Positions 1 through 7,342 of a stretch of DNA of 18,356 bases are shown here, in pieces. Location of the stretch: positions 1 to 18,356 of the forward strand of contig CAZMSF010000020.1 in assembly GCA_964568885.1 (NCBI GenBank), in the 5' to 3' direction. Position 1 is the stretch's first letter; the number at the start of each line of letters is the position of its first letter. The translations under genes and the position numbers were made by a program. The notes beneath the pieces are model-generated. The model had not been told where the DNA came from and ran no database searches. It worked only from the letters and a program-made list of their open reading frames with translations. Source of the DNA: JAUSNA01 sp964568885. Its GTDB lineage: Bacteria; Patescibacteriota; Microgenomatia; Levybacterales; GWA1-39-11.

Positions 1-1358
1 ACCTCGGAAAAACTTCTTCCATCTCCTTTGACTGCTGTTGACATTGCACCTGTCAAAACAGGAAATGAGATAAATATTTTATCCAAAAGTTTTGCATTCG
101 AAAGCTCCTCCATGACAATTCTGTCGGCTTTTTCCTCCATCGCTAGTCTTTTTTCGTTAACTACTCCACGAATCCTCACTGCATATCCGGGCCCCGGGAA
201 TGGCTGTTTGTAAACAAATTCTTTCGGCAATTCCAATTTCAATCCGATAGAACGCACTTCATCTTTATAAAATTCTCGAAGGGGTTCAAGCAACTTCATC
301 TTCATGTGTTTCGGAAGGCCTCCGACATTGTGGTGGGATTTTATCTTGGCGGCGTGGCGTGTTCCTTTGCTCTCGATAACGTCACTATATATTGTTCCTT
401 GCATCAAGAATTCAGGCTTAATGCCTTTTTTTTCCAATCTATCCAACTCCCGCTCGAATACCTCAACATAATGTCTGCCTATGACTTTCCTTTTTTCTTC
501 ACTATCTTTTATGCCGGAAAGAAGTACAAGCATCTCCGCCTTACTATCAATAATGATGGGTTTAATCCCGACGTGTTCAAATATCCGCTCGACATGTTCA
601 CGCGCATCATGCCGCATAAGTCCGTTATCGACATATATCGGATAAAATCTATTGCCAATTGCTTTTGCCGTCAAAACCGCAGCAACCGTACTATCAATCC
701 CACCGCTGACAGCACCTATCACATACCGTTCTCCAACGGTTTCTTTTATCGCATCGATGAGACTTTGTATTGCAATTGTTTGTGAGGTTGTCTTGACATT
801 GCAAATAGAGAGGAAATTTCTTAAAAGTACATTCCCGAAATCCGTATGTTCCACCTCTGGGTGGAATTGCAACCCATACATTTTCTTTTTTACGTCACCT
901 ACAATTGCATATTTCATGTTCTTTGTGTGTCCCAATACTTTCATGCCCGCTGGAACTTTTATGATTTCATCCCCATGGCTCATCCATGCGGTAAATTTTG
1001 GTGACAGTCCCTGAGTGAATGTCGCATCTTTTGCTCGGGACATAAGGGCTACTCTTACCGGACCGTATTCCTTTCTACCGGGAATTACTTTCCCCCCATT
1101 AAGATGGGCCATCAGCTGGAGTCCATAACATATTCCAAGAAGCGGGATACCAAGAGAAAAAATAGAAGAGTCAATAGTCGGGGCGCCCTCATCATAAACC
1201 GATGCGGGACCACCGGATAAAATTATGCCGGCCGGTTCAGGAAGCATATTAGGCCTGAATTTTTTTGGCTCAACTATACTAACTGGGACACCTAAATCTT
1301 TGATGCGCCGGGCGATAAGATGAGAAGTCTGGGAGCCGAAGTCTACGACGACAATCAT
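1..1358 (-). CDS. guaA: GMP synthase (glutamine-hydrolysing), 3' end beyond window
   Basis: Converts XMP to GMP using ATP and glutamine, the last step of guanine nucleotide synthesis in the cytosol. I translated this open minus-strand frame directly: it starts at ATG 1358-1356 and runs without a stop to base 1, about 452 residues, so roughly the last 60-70 residues of the dimerisation domain are missing. The class I glutamine amidotransferase domain comes first, with nucleophile C77 in GICYG and the H166/E168 pair in FHPEVE. The ATP-pyrophosphatase P-loop VSGGIDS follows at 217-223. The C-terminal part contains KQPFPGPG and a GDGRS motif near the edge. Several spot-checked regions keep one frame, so I see no frameshift. 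It diverges from the M24 peptidase gene with 61 bp between starts. The start lies 5 nt after a consensus -10 with no Shine-Dalgarno. Identification is firm. Confidence 0.96.
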   Translation of the reverse strand, partial: MIVVVDFGSQTSHLIARRIKDLGVPVSIVEPKKFRPNMLPEPAGIILSGGPASVYDEGAPTIDSSIFSLGIPLLGICYGLQLMAHLNGGKVIPGRKEYGPVRVALMSRAKDATFTQGLSPKFTAWMSHGDEIIKVPAGMKVLGHTKNMKYAIVGDVKKKMYGLQFHPEVEHTDFGNVLLRNFLSICNVKTTSQTIAIQSLIDAIKETVGERYVIGAVSGGIDSTVAAVLTAKAIGNRFYPIYVDNGLMRHDAREHVERIFEHVGIKPIIIDSKAEMLVLLSGIKDSEEKRKVIGRHYVEVFERELDRLEKKGIKPEFLMQGTIYSDVIESKGTRHAAKIKSHHNVGGLPKHMKMKLLEPLREFYKDEVRSIGLKLELPKEFVYKQPFPGPGYAVRIRGVVNEKRLAMEEKADRIVMEELSNAKLLDKIFISFPVLTGAMSTAVKGDGRSFSE

Positions 1359-1363
1359 AATTT

Positions 1364-1392
1364 AATATAGAGGAAACTTTTTTCTGTGTCAA
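1364..1392 (-). promoter_or_regulatory. guaA sigma70-type promoter, leaderless
   Basis: On the minus strand there is a perfect -35 TTGACA (1392-1387), a 17-bp spacer and -10 TATATT (1369-1364). Only 5 nt separate the -10 from the guaA ATG, so the expected transcription start falls on or next to the start codon. The -35 sits in the TCAATTGA palindrome shared with the divergent promoter region. Confidence 0.8.
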
Positions 1393-1405
1393 TTGAGTAC
1401 CGGTC

Positions 1406-1414
1406 TGTTAAAAT
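1406..1414 (+). promoter_or_regulatory. Extended -10 of the M24 peptidase gene
   Basis: TGTTAAAAT is an extended -10 (TGn plus TAAAAT) ending 5 nt before the ATG at 1420. No good -35 lies at 16-18 bp (TGTCAA at 16 bp is weak), which is usual for extended -10 promoters. The placement again predicts a leaderless message. Confidence 0.6.
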
Positions 1415-1419
1415 AAAAT

Positions 1420-2523
1420 ATGTTTGAAAGCCGGATAAAACAACTACAGGAAGACTTGTCGAAATTTGACATCGAAAGCCTTTTAATTACTTCCCCCTAT
1501 AACATCGCGTATCTTACCGGTATTCATGCATTCTCAATTGAAGAACGGGAGGCCCGGATTTTGGTAACAAAATTGGACGCGATGCTTTTTACCGATGCGC
1601 GATATACGCAAATGGTGAAAGACATGGCTCCTTTTATAACACTTGTTGAAATTTCCGCCCAAAATTCATTTGTTACAGCAGTAACGGATTATCTTAAAAG
1701 CAACATTATAAAAACCATGGGATTTGAAGAGGACAATATTTCTTATAAGGAAATTGCCGACATCGAAGAAAAGACAAACGGCACAGATCTCACTCCAACT
1801 TTTGACATCGTCGAGGGATTGCGCGAAATAAAGAATAACAAAGAAGTAGAAAGTATCAGAAAAGCATGCGCTCTTTCTGATAAGGCTTTTGAATATATCA
1901 AACAAGAAATCAAACCCGGAGAAACCGAGCTGGAAGTAAAAACTAAACTCGAAAATTATATACGCAACAACGGAGGGAAATTATCCTTTGACTCAATTGT
2001 GGCATTCGGCAAAAACTCCGCAATCCCTCACCATATGTCCAATGGCACAATTCTTTCCCAAAATGACATAGTACTTTTAGATTTTGGTGCAAAAGTCGAT
2101 GGATATTGTTCAGATATGACAAGAACGGTTTTTGTGGGACAACCGAGTGAAGAATTAACACGGATATATGCTGCTACTAAAGAGGCACAGGAAGTAGCAA
2201 TAGATTGTCTCAAAACCCACATGAAAGAGGATTTTGAAAGCAAAAAACCGGCCGAGCTTGCCAACAGTCATTTGAAAGCTTTGGGTTTTTCCGATATCCC
2301 GCATGGGTTAGGCCATGGGGTAGGACTTCAAGTGCATGAAAACCCCTCCCTCTCCCCACTCACCGACGACAAATTAATGCCGGGAATGATAGTGACCGTT
2401 GAGCCGGGAGTTTATATAGTAAATGCCGGCGGGGTACGCATTGAAGACACTGTCCTTATTACTATGGACGGAATAGAAAGTTTGACTAACTCTCCAAGGG
2501 AAATGACCGTTATACAGCCCTAA
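1420..2523 (+). CDS. M24 family metallopeptidase, Xaa-Pro aminopeptidase-like
   Basis: A 367-residue cytosolic aminopeptidase of the pita-bread fold, predicted to release N-terminal residues preceding proline. Residues 1-130 form the creatinase N-terminal domain (for example SPYNIAYLTG at 25-34). The catalytic domain runs from about 140 to 367. All five dinuclear-metal ligands are visible: D221 in LLDFG, D232 in SDMTRT, H299 in GHGVG, E328 in VTVEPG and E342 in RIEDT. Length and motif order match bacterial PepQ/YpdF-type proteins, and the exact PepP/PepQ subtype cannot be settled by eye. It is a single-gene unit: guaA diverges upstream and the next gene has its own -10. The stop TAA is at 2521-2523. 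The ATG is chosen because it follows the extended -10 by 5 nt and begins the conserved N-terminus. Confidence 0.93.
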   Translation: MFESRIKQLQEDLSKFDIESLLITSPYNIAYLTGIHAFSIEEREARILVTKLDAMLFTDARYTQMVKDMAPFITLVEISAQNSFVTAVTDYLKSNIIKTMGFEEDNISYKEIADIEEKTNGTDLTPTFDIVEGLREIKNNKEVESIRKACALSDKAFEYIKQEIKPGETELEVKTKLENYIRNNGGKLSFDSIVAFGKNSAIPHHMSNGTILSQNDIVLLDFGAKVDGYCSDMTRTVFVGQPSEELTRIYAATKEAQEVAIDCLKTHMKEDFESKKPAELANSHLKALGFSDIPHGLGHGVGLQVHENPSLSPLTDDKLMPGMIVTVEPGVYIVNAGGVRIEDTVLITMDGIESLTNSPREMTVIQP

Positions 2524-2531
2524 AAACGGTG

Positions 2532-2540
2532 TGATACAAT
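2532..2540 (+). promoter_or_regulatory. Extended -10 of the 2547 gene
   Basis: TGATACAAT is an extended -10 whose TACAAT hexamer ends 6 nt before the ATG at 2547. I see no clear -35, because the 17-bp position lies in the end of the peptidase gene. The arms ACCGT and ACGGT flanking the peptidase stop could form a weak hairpin just upstream, without a T-run. Confidence 0.55.
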
Positions 2541-2546
2541 GTCACT

Positions 2547-3437
2547 ATGTCAGAGCCTTTTGAGGCAACACAGCCCGAGCTAACACCTTCCGACCTACTC
2601 CGTCCGCCGCAAGAGCCAATTGTGTTTCCAAACATTCTACGCAACGATAGGCGCTGGCAACAACTCCCGCATGGGGAGATTGTATACATGAATGCGAATC
2701 AACCCGACACCCTGCCTACAACCGTCACAATGCTTGACCAACAAGGCCACCCCGTACAGGAAAATGGTCATAACCGGGAACGAGCCATTGATGAACCGCA
2801 AAGAACCCCTGCTGTTGTTATCCACACCGGCCCACGCAGTTTGGAGGCACCTTATGATGAGATTGTAGCAAAAGCAACACGCATGCTGACACGGCATTTA
2901 ACCCGTGACCATCTAAAACGGATTGTTGAGCAGAACTTAGGGTTTTTAGTAATCGTTGAGGACAAAATAGAAGGAGGAGATAACAGGATAGGATGGCGAA
3001 AAAAACAACTGACAAATCACGGGTTGGTTAAAGATGAGGAAGGAGAAGAGGAAGTTGTTATTGAAACAGACGACAAAATCATAACGCTTGGCCGAATCAA
3101 AAAGGAACAGAACGTACCGGACTTTATAAAAACAAGAGACTCCGAACCTACGGAAATTCCGCAGCCGAAATCTCCCGACCAGATAAAAAAAGAACTAATA
3201 AGTCAATACAAAAGAGGGGAATTAAGAGCTGTCGAGCTTGAGGAATGTTGCGGAGACTGCGGACGCCATTTAAAGTACGAATATTATCCAAATATATGGA
3301 TTAAAGGGGATGAGACAATTGAGCTTTTAAAAAGAAGGAAAGTCTGCGACAGTAAATTGCACAGAGGTATGCCCGGCTCTATCACTATCGGAAAACCTGA
3401 AACAATAGGACGACTTGGATGGCACAAAAACAATTGA
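2547..3437 (+). CDS. Hypothetical protein with C-terminal Cys cluster
   Basis: I do not recognise this 296-residue protein. The first 60 residues are Pro-rich and probably disordered, and no signal peptide or membrane segment is visible. Residues about 100-150 look like a folded alpha/beta region. Residues 160-215 are highly charged (DEEGEEE, KSPDQIKKE). Near the C-terminus there is a Cys cluster, C234-C235-x2-C238, with H241 close by and a further C267 and H272. This could bind zinc or another metal. The start is the ATG placed 6 nt after a TACAAT -10. It ends with TGA at 3435-3437, which overlaps the -35 of the next gene. Composition resembles the neighbours. A genuine gene is likely, but its function is unknown. 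Confidence 0.75.
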   Translation: MSEPFEATQPELTPSDLLRPPQEPIVFPNILRNDRRWQQLPHGEIVYMNANQPDTLPTTVTMLDQQGHPVQENGHNRERAIDEPQRTPAVVIHTGPRSLEAPYDEIVAKATRMLTRHLTRDHLKRIVEQNLGFLVIVEDKIEGGDNRIGWRKKQLTNHGLVKDEEGEEEVVIETDDKIITLGRIKKEQNVPDFIKTRDSEPTEIPQPKSPDQIKKELISQYKRGELRAVELEECCGDCGRHLKYEYYPNIWIKGDETIELLKRRKVCDSKLHRGMPGSITIGKPETIGRLGWHKNN

Positions 3438-3462
3438 ATTCTAAATATCCTGCTGTTACAAT
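3434..3462 (+). promoter_or_regulatory. Promoter of the cyclophilin gene, leaderless GTG
   Basis: -35 TTGAAT (3434-3439), 17-bp spacer, then -10 TACAAT (3457-3462) with an extended TG (TGTTACAAT). The GTG start lies 7 nt downstream, so transcription should begin at the start codon. The promoter overlaps the stop codon of the preceding gene. Confidence 0.8.
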
Positions 3463-3469
3463 CTAACAC

Positions 3470-4162
3470 GTGAGCAAAGTTCCATTTGTTGTCATAGGGA
3501 TTCTTCTTTTAACCGCGGTATTTATTGTTGTATTTACTAAAGCTGACGGGAAAAACCCATTAGCCGCTCTTGGAGACCTCACCCCGACTCCCCCGATAGA
3601 TATAAATCTTAAGGCTACTCAGAGTCCTCTTGCTGCTCAACCAACAGGAACGCAACAAGTACAGGGACAACAAACCCAAGCAGCACCAACGGCTGCTCCA
3701 AACGAAATAATATCGGCAACAAGCGGCGTAATCCATACGGCCAAGGGAGATATCGAAATCGAGTTTTATCCTGATGATGCACCAAAGACGGTCAAAAATT
3801 TTGCAACCCTTTCAAAAAGAGGCTACTACAACGGACTTACTTTCCATCGAGTTGAACCCGGATTTGTCATCCAAGGCGGAGACCCCAATGGAAATGGTAC
3901 CGGAGGATATTCAATTTACGGAACCACATTCGATGATGAACTCATACCCTCAACCGCTTCATATAAAGAAGGGTACAAGGAAGGGGTAGTCGCTATGGCC
4001 AACCGGGGACCCAACACCAATGGCTCACAGTTCTTCATCATGCTTGCGGACAATGATTCGTTGCCAAAAAACTACACAATATTCGGAAAAGTCACAAAAG
4101 GTATGGATGTCGTCAAAAAAATCGTAGTAGGTGACAAGATGACTACGGTTGAGGTTAAATAA
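3470..4162 (+). CDS. Membrane-anchored cyclophilin-type peptidyl-prolyl isomerase
   Basis: A 230-residue protein starting with GTG. Residues 5-23 are a hydrophobic signal anchor. Residues about 37-80 are a Thr/Pro/Gln-rich linker. Residues about 85-230 are a cyclophilin domain that should catalyse cis-trans isomerisation of prolyl bonds outside the membrane, helping secreted proteins fold. Hallmark residues are present: R127 in FHRV, Q135 in FVIQGGD, MANRG at 176-180 and F188 in GSQFFI. The tryptophan that makes some cyclophilins cyclosporin-sensitive seems replaced in the YTIFGKV stretch. Upstream is a good promoter, and the gene is tail-to-tail with the hydrolase gene, the stops being 1 bp apart with no terminator between them. 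The GTG start is supported by the 7-nt distance from the -10 and by the anchor beginning immediately. Confidence 0.93.
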   Translation: MSKVPFVVIGILLLTAVFIVVFTKADGKNPLAALGDLTPTPPIDINLKATQSPLAAQPTGTQQVQGQQTQAAPTAAPNEIISATSGVIHTAKGDIEIEFYPDDAPKTVKNFATLSKRGYYNGLTFHRVEPGFVIQGGDPNGNGTGGYSIYGTTFDDELIPSTASYKEGYKEGVVAMANRGPNTNGSQFFIMLADNDSLPKNYTIFGKVTKGMDVVKKIVVGDKMTTVEVK

Positions 4163-4163
4163 C

Positions 4164-4829
4164 TTATTTGAATTCTTCCAAGAATAGCACTTCAGAATTG
4201 GTTACACAATTTTTAAATAGTTCTTCGCCCTCTTTTGTTTTCTCTCCTAAAAGCATTTTGTAATGCATCGGAATTGTTTTTTTAGCTGATATTGCATTAG
4301 CAGCCTCAATTGCTTCCTCAGGTGTCATGACATACGTTCCGCCGATGGGCAGGAAGGCTATATCCAAATTTTCATTTTTCAGCTCATCCATCTCGGGGAT
4401 ATAATCCGTATCTCCCGCGTGATATATTTTTAAGCCATTGAATGAAAATATATATCCAACCCACCCGTACTCTTTTTTATGCGGTCTGTCGGCGTTTATG
4501 TTATATGCAGGGACGGTTTTGAAGGAAAAACCTTTCACAGTGTACTCATTATTTGGCGTAACAGGAAATTTTTCTTGAGATATTTGAAGCGTCTCAAGAC
4601 TATCTTCCGTTGCAACAATCACGGTATCCTCTTTTAATAGTATCGAAATATCAGGTACCGATAAATGATCGGGATGGGCATGAGTCACAAAGATAATATC
4701 CGCCTTATCTAAAGTTCCGGTCGAAATATCATTTGGCAGGCGAAACGGGTCTATGTAATAAATTCTGCCCCCACTTTGCTGGTCAACAAAACTGAATGAT
4801 GCATGTCCGAACCATGTAATGTTTTCCAT
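4164..4829 (-). CDS. UPF0173-type metal-dependent hydrolase (metallo-beta-lactamase fold)
   Basis: A 221-residue cytosolic protein of the UlaG-like/UPF0173 branch of the metallo-beta-lactamase superfamily. Visible motifs are GHASF at 8-12, THAHPDH at 49-55 (ligands H50, H52, D54, H55), HAGDTD at 137-142 (H137 and D140) and PMHY at 187-190 (H189). Together they supply a full set of metal ligands, so it should be active, but the natural substrate is not known for this family. There is no signal peptide. It is transcribed alone from a promoter ending 7 nt before the ATG and is convergent with the cyclophilin gene. UlaG itself is an L-ascorbate-6-phosphate lactonase, but nothing here suggests ascorbate use. 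Confidence 0.92.
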   Translation of the reverse strand: MENITWFGHASFSFVDQQSGGRIYYIDPFRLPNDISTGTLDKADIIFVTHAHPDHLSVPDISILLKEDTVIVATEDSLETLQISQEKFPVTPNNEYTVKGFSFKTVPAYNINADRPHKKEYGWVGYIFSFNGLKIYHAGDTDYIPEMDELKNENLDIAFLPIGGTYVMTPEEAIEAANAISAKKTIPMHYKMLLGEKTKEGEELFKNCVTNSEVLFLEEFK

Positions 4830-4836
4830 AATCTTT

Positions 4837-4864
4837 ACTATATCAGATGTCAGGTTTCATACAA
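4837..4864 (-). promoter_or_regulatory. Promoter of the metallo-hydrolase gene
   Basis: Minus strand: -35 TTGTAT (4864-4859), 16-bp spacer, -10 TATAGT (4842-4837) with an extended TG (TGATATAGT). The ATG follows after 7 nt without a Shine-Dalgarno, consistent with a leaderless transcript. Confidence 0.7.
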
Positions 4865-4912
4865 CCGTGACATTATTCTGACAGCACCTATTTTAGCCTC
4901 ATAGTTGTAATG

Positions 4913-4950
4913 AACTTCACACAAAAAGTGTAAGAATACTCACTGAAGTT
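4913..4950. repeat. Nested, mutually exclusive inverted repeats upstream of the 4998 ORF
   Basis: AACTTCA (4913-4919) is exactly complementary to TGAAGTT (4944-4950). Inside it, CTT-c-ACAC and GTGT-AAG can pair around a five-A loop (4915-4934), using part of the same left arm. The two hairpins cannot form together. They lie 48 bases before the start of a gene with a strong ribosome binding site. I find no convincing -10/-35 pair for that gene here, so whether this is in a leader RNA or is an operator is open. Confidence 0.35.
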
Positions 4951-4997
4951 GCATCGTCAAAAGCAAATAATAGCAACAAGAAAGGAGGTGAAAAAAC

Positions 4998-5165
4998 ATG
5001 TTGCATTTCAAAAAACTACATTTGGGAATAAAGGAAAAAACACATCCACGAGCTGGAATGAACGGATTACAGTACGACATGTGGAAGGAGCAGGTGCGGA
5101 TTGACGCTATTCGATTGCCAAAACACATTAACCATTGGAATACGAATAACTTGAGAACATTTTAA
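4998..5165 (+). CDS. Small basic protein, 55 residues, unknown function
   Basis: This ATG frame encodes 55 residues and ends with TAA at 5163-5165. It is preceded by AAAGGAGGTG (4981-4990) with a 7-nt spacer, a textbook Shine-Dalgarno that most neighbours lack, which is the main reason for calling it. The product is soluble, basic and aromatic/His-rich (LHFKKLHLG, HINHWN), with no membrane span, signal or Cys pair. I do not recognise a family. It stands alone, with the metallo-hydrolase gene diverging on the left and the dCTP deaminase-like gene convergent on the right. It could be a small regulatory or host-interaction peptide, or a remnant of a longer gene. No terminator is visible after it. 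Confidence 0.55.
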   Translation: MLHFKKLHLGIKEKTHPRAGMNGLQYDMWKEQVRIDAIRLPKHINHWNTNNLRTF

Positions 5166-5213
5166 GTATGAAAACGTCTTCCTCAGATCTCCCTCCTTAA
5201 AAAATTGATTGCG

Positions 5214-6101
5214 CTACTGGTTGAAAAACCGAAAAACCACCCAGTCAGCAACGTGCTCACCTGCAGTTGGGCTAAAGATTTCAACTCTGACAGCCCAACC
5301 GGTTGAAGGGTCTATTAGTCGGGAGTTGATATGTTCACCCGTTGTCGGAGATAGTGAGTTCCCTTGAAACCCGGGATAAGCATTACGTTCAATTTCTGCC
5401 GACACTCTGTTGCCCAGATCAATTGCCGAAGTTTCTCCGATCCATAAACATGCAATTTGTGGATCTTTTCTTTCTTCAACAGGAACCAAAAATCTATCTA
5501 CCTCTTTTCTATAATTCCTTTCACTTCCACTCACCGATATAGGCTCGTTTTGTTTTGGGATATATTTTCTCCCGCCTTCTTTCACTTTAAGCCCTATACC
5601 CACGATGTCGCTTCTATTTTTCTCCAATGTCCTATACACAAAATTCCATTCACGTCCCTCTCTACCATCTATTTGAACTGTCTTGTCACGAACAAGCTCT
5701 TCAAGATTCCCATTCTCAACGAAATTGACGGGTGGAACATAAAAACGTAACATTTCCGTTCCTCTTGGAATAAAAATCGGTGCGTTTGAAAAATTGGTAA
5801 TTGCAAATGGAAATTCAAAAGAGTCAGTATCTTGTGCATTAAAATAGGATTCGAGAGCATACTCCAAGGAGTCGTCCGCGGGATGAAGTCCTATCTGCGC
5901 ATATCTGCTTCTCATTGAAGCGGAAAGCCTCTCTTCTGCCCCCTCTTTCAGTTCAAAAGGAAAACTTCCCGGTTGTGTTGCAAGCCGTGCAACGCGAATA
6001 CCATGGGGATTGATGAGAATATTTTTTTGCAGCGAGACATCCTTTCCAATCCATCCTCTCTCTTCGTCTCCTGCAAATCCTTTAATCCTCTCACTTAGCA
6101 T
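5214..6101 (-). CDS. Tandem dCTP deaminase/dUTPase-like protein
   Basis: A 295-residue cytosolic protein. I read it as two copies of the dCTP deaminase/dUTPase jelly-roll. In copy 1, MRSRYAQIGL (63-72) resembles the family's RSSLARLGL, and residues 97-121 match the strand-Asn-x5-Gly stretch near the family C-terminus. In copy 2, IGETSAIDLG (221-230), PGFQG (243-247) and VRVEIF (271-276) match the DGRSS, DPGxxG and VLEFYN blocks, ending in WVVFRFF. The Glu at the catalytic position appears kept only in copy 2 (E274), and the RSS motif is degenerate in both. A duplicated DCD family exists in other bacteria. It may supply dUMP/dUTP or remove dUTP, or it may be non-enzymatic. It starts 9 nt after a TATAAT and lies 61 bp downstream of the anti-sigma stop. 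Confidence 0.55.
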   Translation of the reverse strand: MLSERIKGFAGDEERGWIGKDVSLQKNILINPHGIRVARLATQPGSFPFELKEGAEERLSASMRSRYAQIGLHPADDSLEYALESYFNAQDTDSFEFPFAITNFSNAPIFIPRGTEMLRFYVPPVNFVENGNLEELVRDKTVQIDGREGREWNFVYRTLEKNRSDIVGIGLKVKEGGRKYIPKQNEPISVSGSERNYRKEVDRFLVPVEERKDPQIACLWIGETSAIDLGNRVSAEIERNAYPGFQGNSLSPTTGEHINSRLIDPSTGWAVRVEIFSPTAGEHVADWVVFRFFNQ

Positions 6102-6110
6102 AAGAAACGT

Positions 6111-6139
6111 ATTATACTTCTATTATAGGATGCTTTCAA
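6111..6139 (-). promoter_or_regulatory. Promoter of the dCTP deaminase-like gene
   Basis: Minus strand: -35 TTGAAA (6139-6134), 17-bp spacer, consensus -10 TATAAT (6116-6111). The ATG follows after 9 nt. A second TATAAT-like block lies in the spacer. This is the strongest housekeeping promoter in the left half, and it separates the gene from the sigma/anti-sigma unit. Confidence 0.82.
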
Positions 6140-6162
6140 GGACTGTTGAGTTTGACAAGTCG

Positions 6163-6798
6163 TTAATCTTTCTCGTGTTCCGAAGAGTTATTGTGTGAAT
6201 TTGAGGATGTATTGCTGCTTTCCTCTTGTCTGTGTTCGCCGGAACGATTTTCATTTTGTTGGGAAGAAGAATTTGAAGTGCTTTCTTTTTTCTCCGGTTC
6301 TTTTGTTGTACTTATTCCTTTTACTTCCTCTTCGCTTCTTTCTTGTCTTTGCTGGACGGTTGGTTGTGTTCTTTCTTCATCCTCCTCAGTCTCCATTCTC
6401 TCTCTTTCCGAAACTTTTGGGGTTGCAGAAGGCGTCGGAGCTGACTGGATAATAACCGGTGCCACGGTTGGTGTTACCTTTTTGGGTGATATAAAATTGT
6501 CTATTGTGTCTTCAACATGCTTTGGTGAAGTATGGGTAACATCTGCAATAGCCTTCTGAGCAGCTATTTTGAGAGGGTATAAAGCTGAATTCGGTTTTGA
6601 GGCGAATGTGATACCGGCTACACCGCTTAGCATAACGAGTACCACAAGGGTTAATCCTGCATACCGGTAGATATAAAAACTGTTTTTCCTTTTATTATTA
6701 ATCCTATCCAACACATCCTCAAAACCATAGAAATCAAGCTCCACAGGAGCTTCTACCTCTAAATATGCTTTTTTTAATTTTTCAATTTCTTGTTCCAT
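6163..6798 (-). CDS. Membrane anti-sigma-like protein with disordered outer tail
   Basis: A 211-residue single-pass protein. Residues 1-42 are a charged cytoplasmic part, which would hold the sigma factor. Residues about 44-66 are the membrane span. After the span, SKPNSALYPLKIAAQKA (67-83) resembles the start of the DUF5667-type segment found in proteins paired with sigma factors. Residues about 105-211 are low complexity: Pro/Thr first, then Glu/Arg/Gln, then Ser/Asn/His ending in HEKD. No zinc-binding anti-sigma HxxxCxxC motif is seen. The ATG overlaps the end of the sigma gene by 17 nt, so translation should be coupled and the proteins made in balance. The anti-sigma role is inferred from topology and coupling, not from a recognised domain. 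Confidence 0.75.
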   Translation of the reverse strand: MEQEIEKLKKAYLEVEAPVELDFYGFEDVLDRINNKRKNSFYIYRYAGLTLVVLVMLSGVAGITFASKPNSALYPLKIAAQKAIADVTHTSPKHVEDTIDNFISPKKVTPTVAPVIIQSAPTPSATPKVSERERMETEEDEERTQPTVQQRQERSEEEVKGISTTKEPEKKESTSNSSSQQNENRSGEHRQEESSNTSSNSHNNSSEHEKD

Positions 6799-7327
6799 AT
6801 AGTGCTTCGAATATATCCTTCATTTTCTGCATTACCCTAAAGGTCCTGACTCTCAGTGCTCCATCCTTCATTCCTAAAATGTGCGAAACTTCAGCAGACG
6901 GCATTTCTTCAAAGTACCGTAAAAGTATAATTTGACGTTCTATATCATCAAGTTTTGATAGAACCGTCCTTACTTTCACAATGTCCTGCTGTCTATCATG
7001 CTCTTCATAAAGATCGCTGCCATCGGCTAAATTCTCAAATTCTTCAAGAGCAAATTCTTTTTTCTTCCGGGTGGCATCAATGATGAGGTTTCTTGCAATT
7101 GTGAACAAGAAAGCTTGTATTGACCACTGCCCGTCGGTCTTAAAATCTTTCAACTTCTTCCAAGCTCTGACAAAACTCTCCTGGCAGATATCTTTTGCGT
7201 GCTCGTCATTTTTTGTGTTGAATTTACAATATCTATAGAGCTTTTGAAAGTATTTCTTATATATAATGCCATACGCTTGAGTGTCTCCTTTTTGTGCCTT
7301 TTTTATAAGAGTTTTTTCATCTTCCAT
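6782..7327 (-). CDS. ECF-type RNA polymerase sigma factor
   Basis: A 181-residue group 4 sigma factor. Region 2 spans about residues 10-92, with the core-binding and -10-reading helix around DICQESFVRAW (46-56). A variable linker follows, then region 4 at about 118-172 with a helix-turn-helix (RYFEEMPSAEVSHILGM) for -35 recognition. There is no region 1.1 or 3, as expected for the class. It overlaps the membrane anti-sigma gene by 17 nt. Upstream, in the shared gap with a divergent secreted-protein gene, lie paired ECF-type promoters that suggest it drives itself and that target. It also has a housekeeping-type TACAAT 9 nt before its ATG, which would give basal expression. The inducing signal is unknown. 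Confidence 0.93.
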   Translation of the reverse strand: MEDEKTLIKKAQKGDTQAYGIIYKKYFQKLYRYCKFNTKNDEHAKDICQESFVRAWKKLKDFKTDGQWSIQAFLFTIARNLIIDATRKKKEFALEEFENLADGSDLYEEHDRQQDIVKVRTVLSKLDDIERQIILLRYFEEMPSAEVSHILGMKDGALRVRTFRVMQKMKDIFEALYGTRN

Positions 7328-7336
7328 GGGGGCACT

Positions 7337-7342
7337 ATTGTA
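7337..7342 (-). promoter_or_regulatory. Proximal -10 of the sigma factor gene
   Basis: TACAAT on the minus strand, 9 nt before the sigma ATG. The -35 position (TAGAAA at 17 bp) is weak. It would make an almost leaderless basal transcript, separate from the distal ECF-type promoter at 7432-7462. Confidence 0.5.

Noticed and set aside
28..1014. Plus-strand open frames over the first kilobase
   Set aside because: They are antisense to guaA, whose full set of GATase and ATP-pyrophosphatase motifs lies on the minus strand.
1393..1398. TTGAGT as the -35 of the M24 peptidase promoter
   Set aside because: Only 10 bp from the TAAAAT at 1409. The extended -10 explains the promoter better.
3435..3437. 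TGA as a sense codon (Gly or Trp code variants)
   Set aside because: TGA ends the 2547 gene just before a good promoter and start, and no in-frame TGA was seen in conserved genes such as guaA, rpoB and rpoC.
4940..5128. Minus-strand 62-residue frame with several Cys
   Set aside because: It is antisense to the 4998 ORF, has no ribosome binding site or promoter, and shows no family features.
6191..6559. Plus-strand 122-residue Ser/Cys-rich frame
   Set aside because: A shadow of the low-complexity anti-sigma tail; Glu/Arg/Thr-rich DNA gives Ser/Cys/Leu-rich antisense translations.
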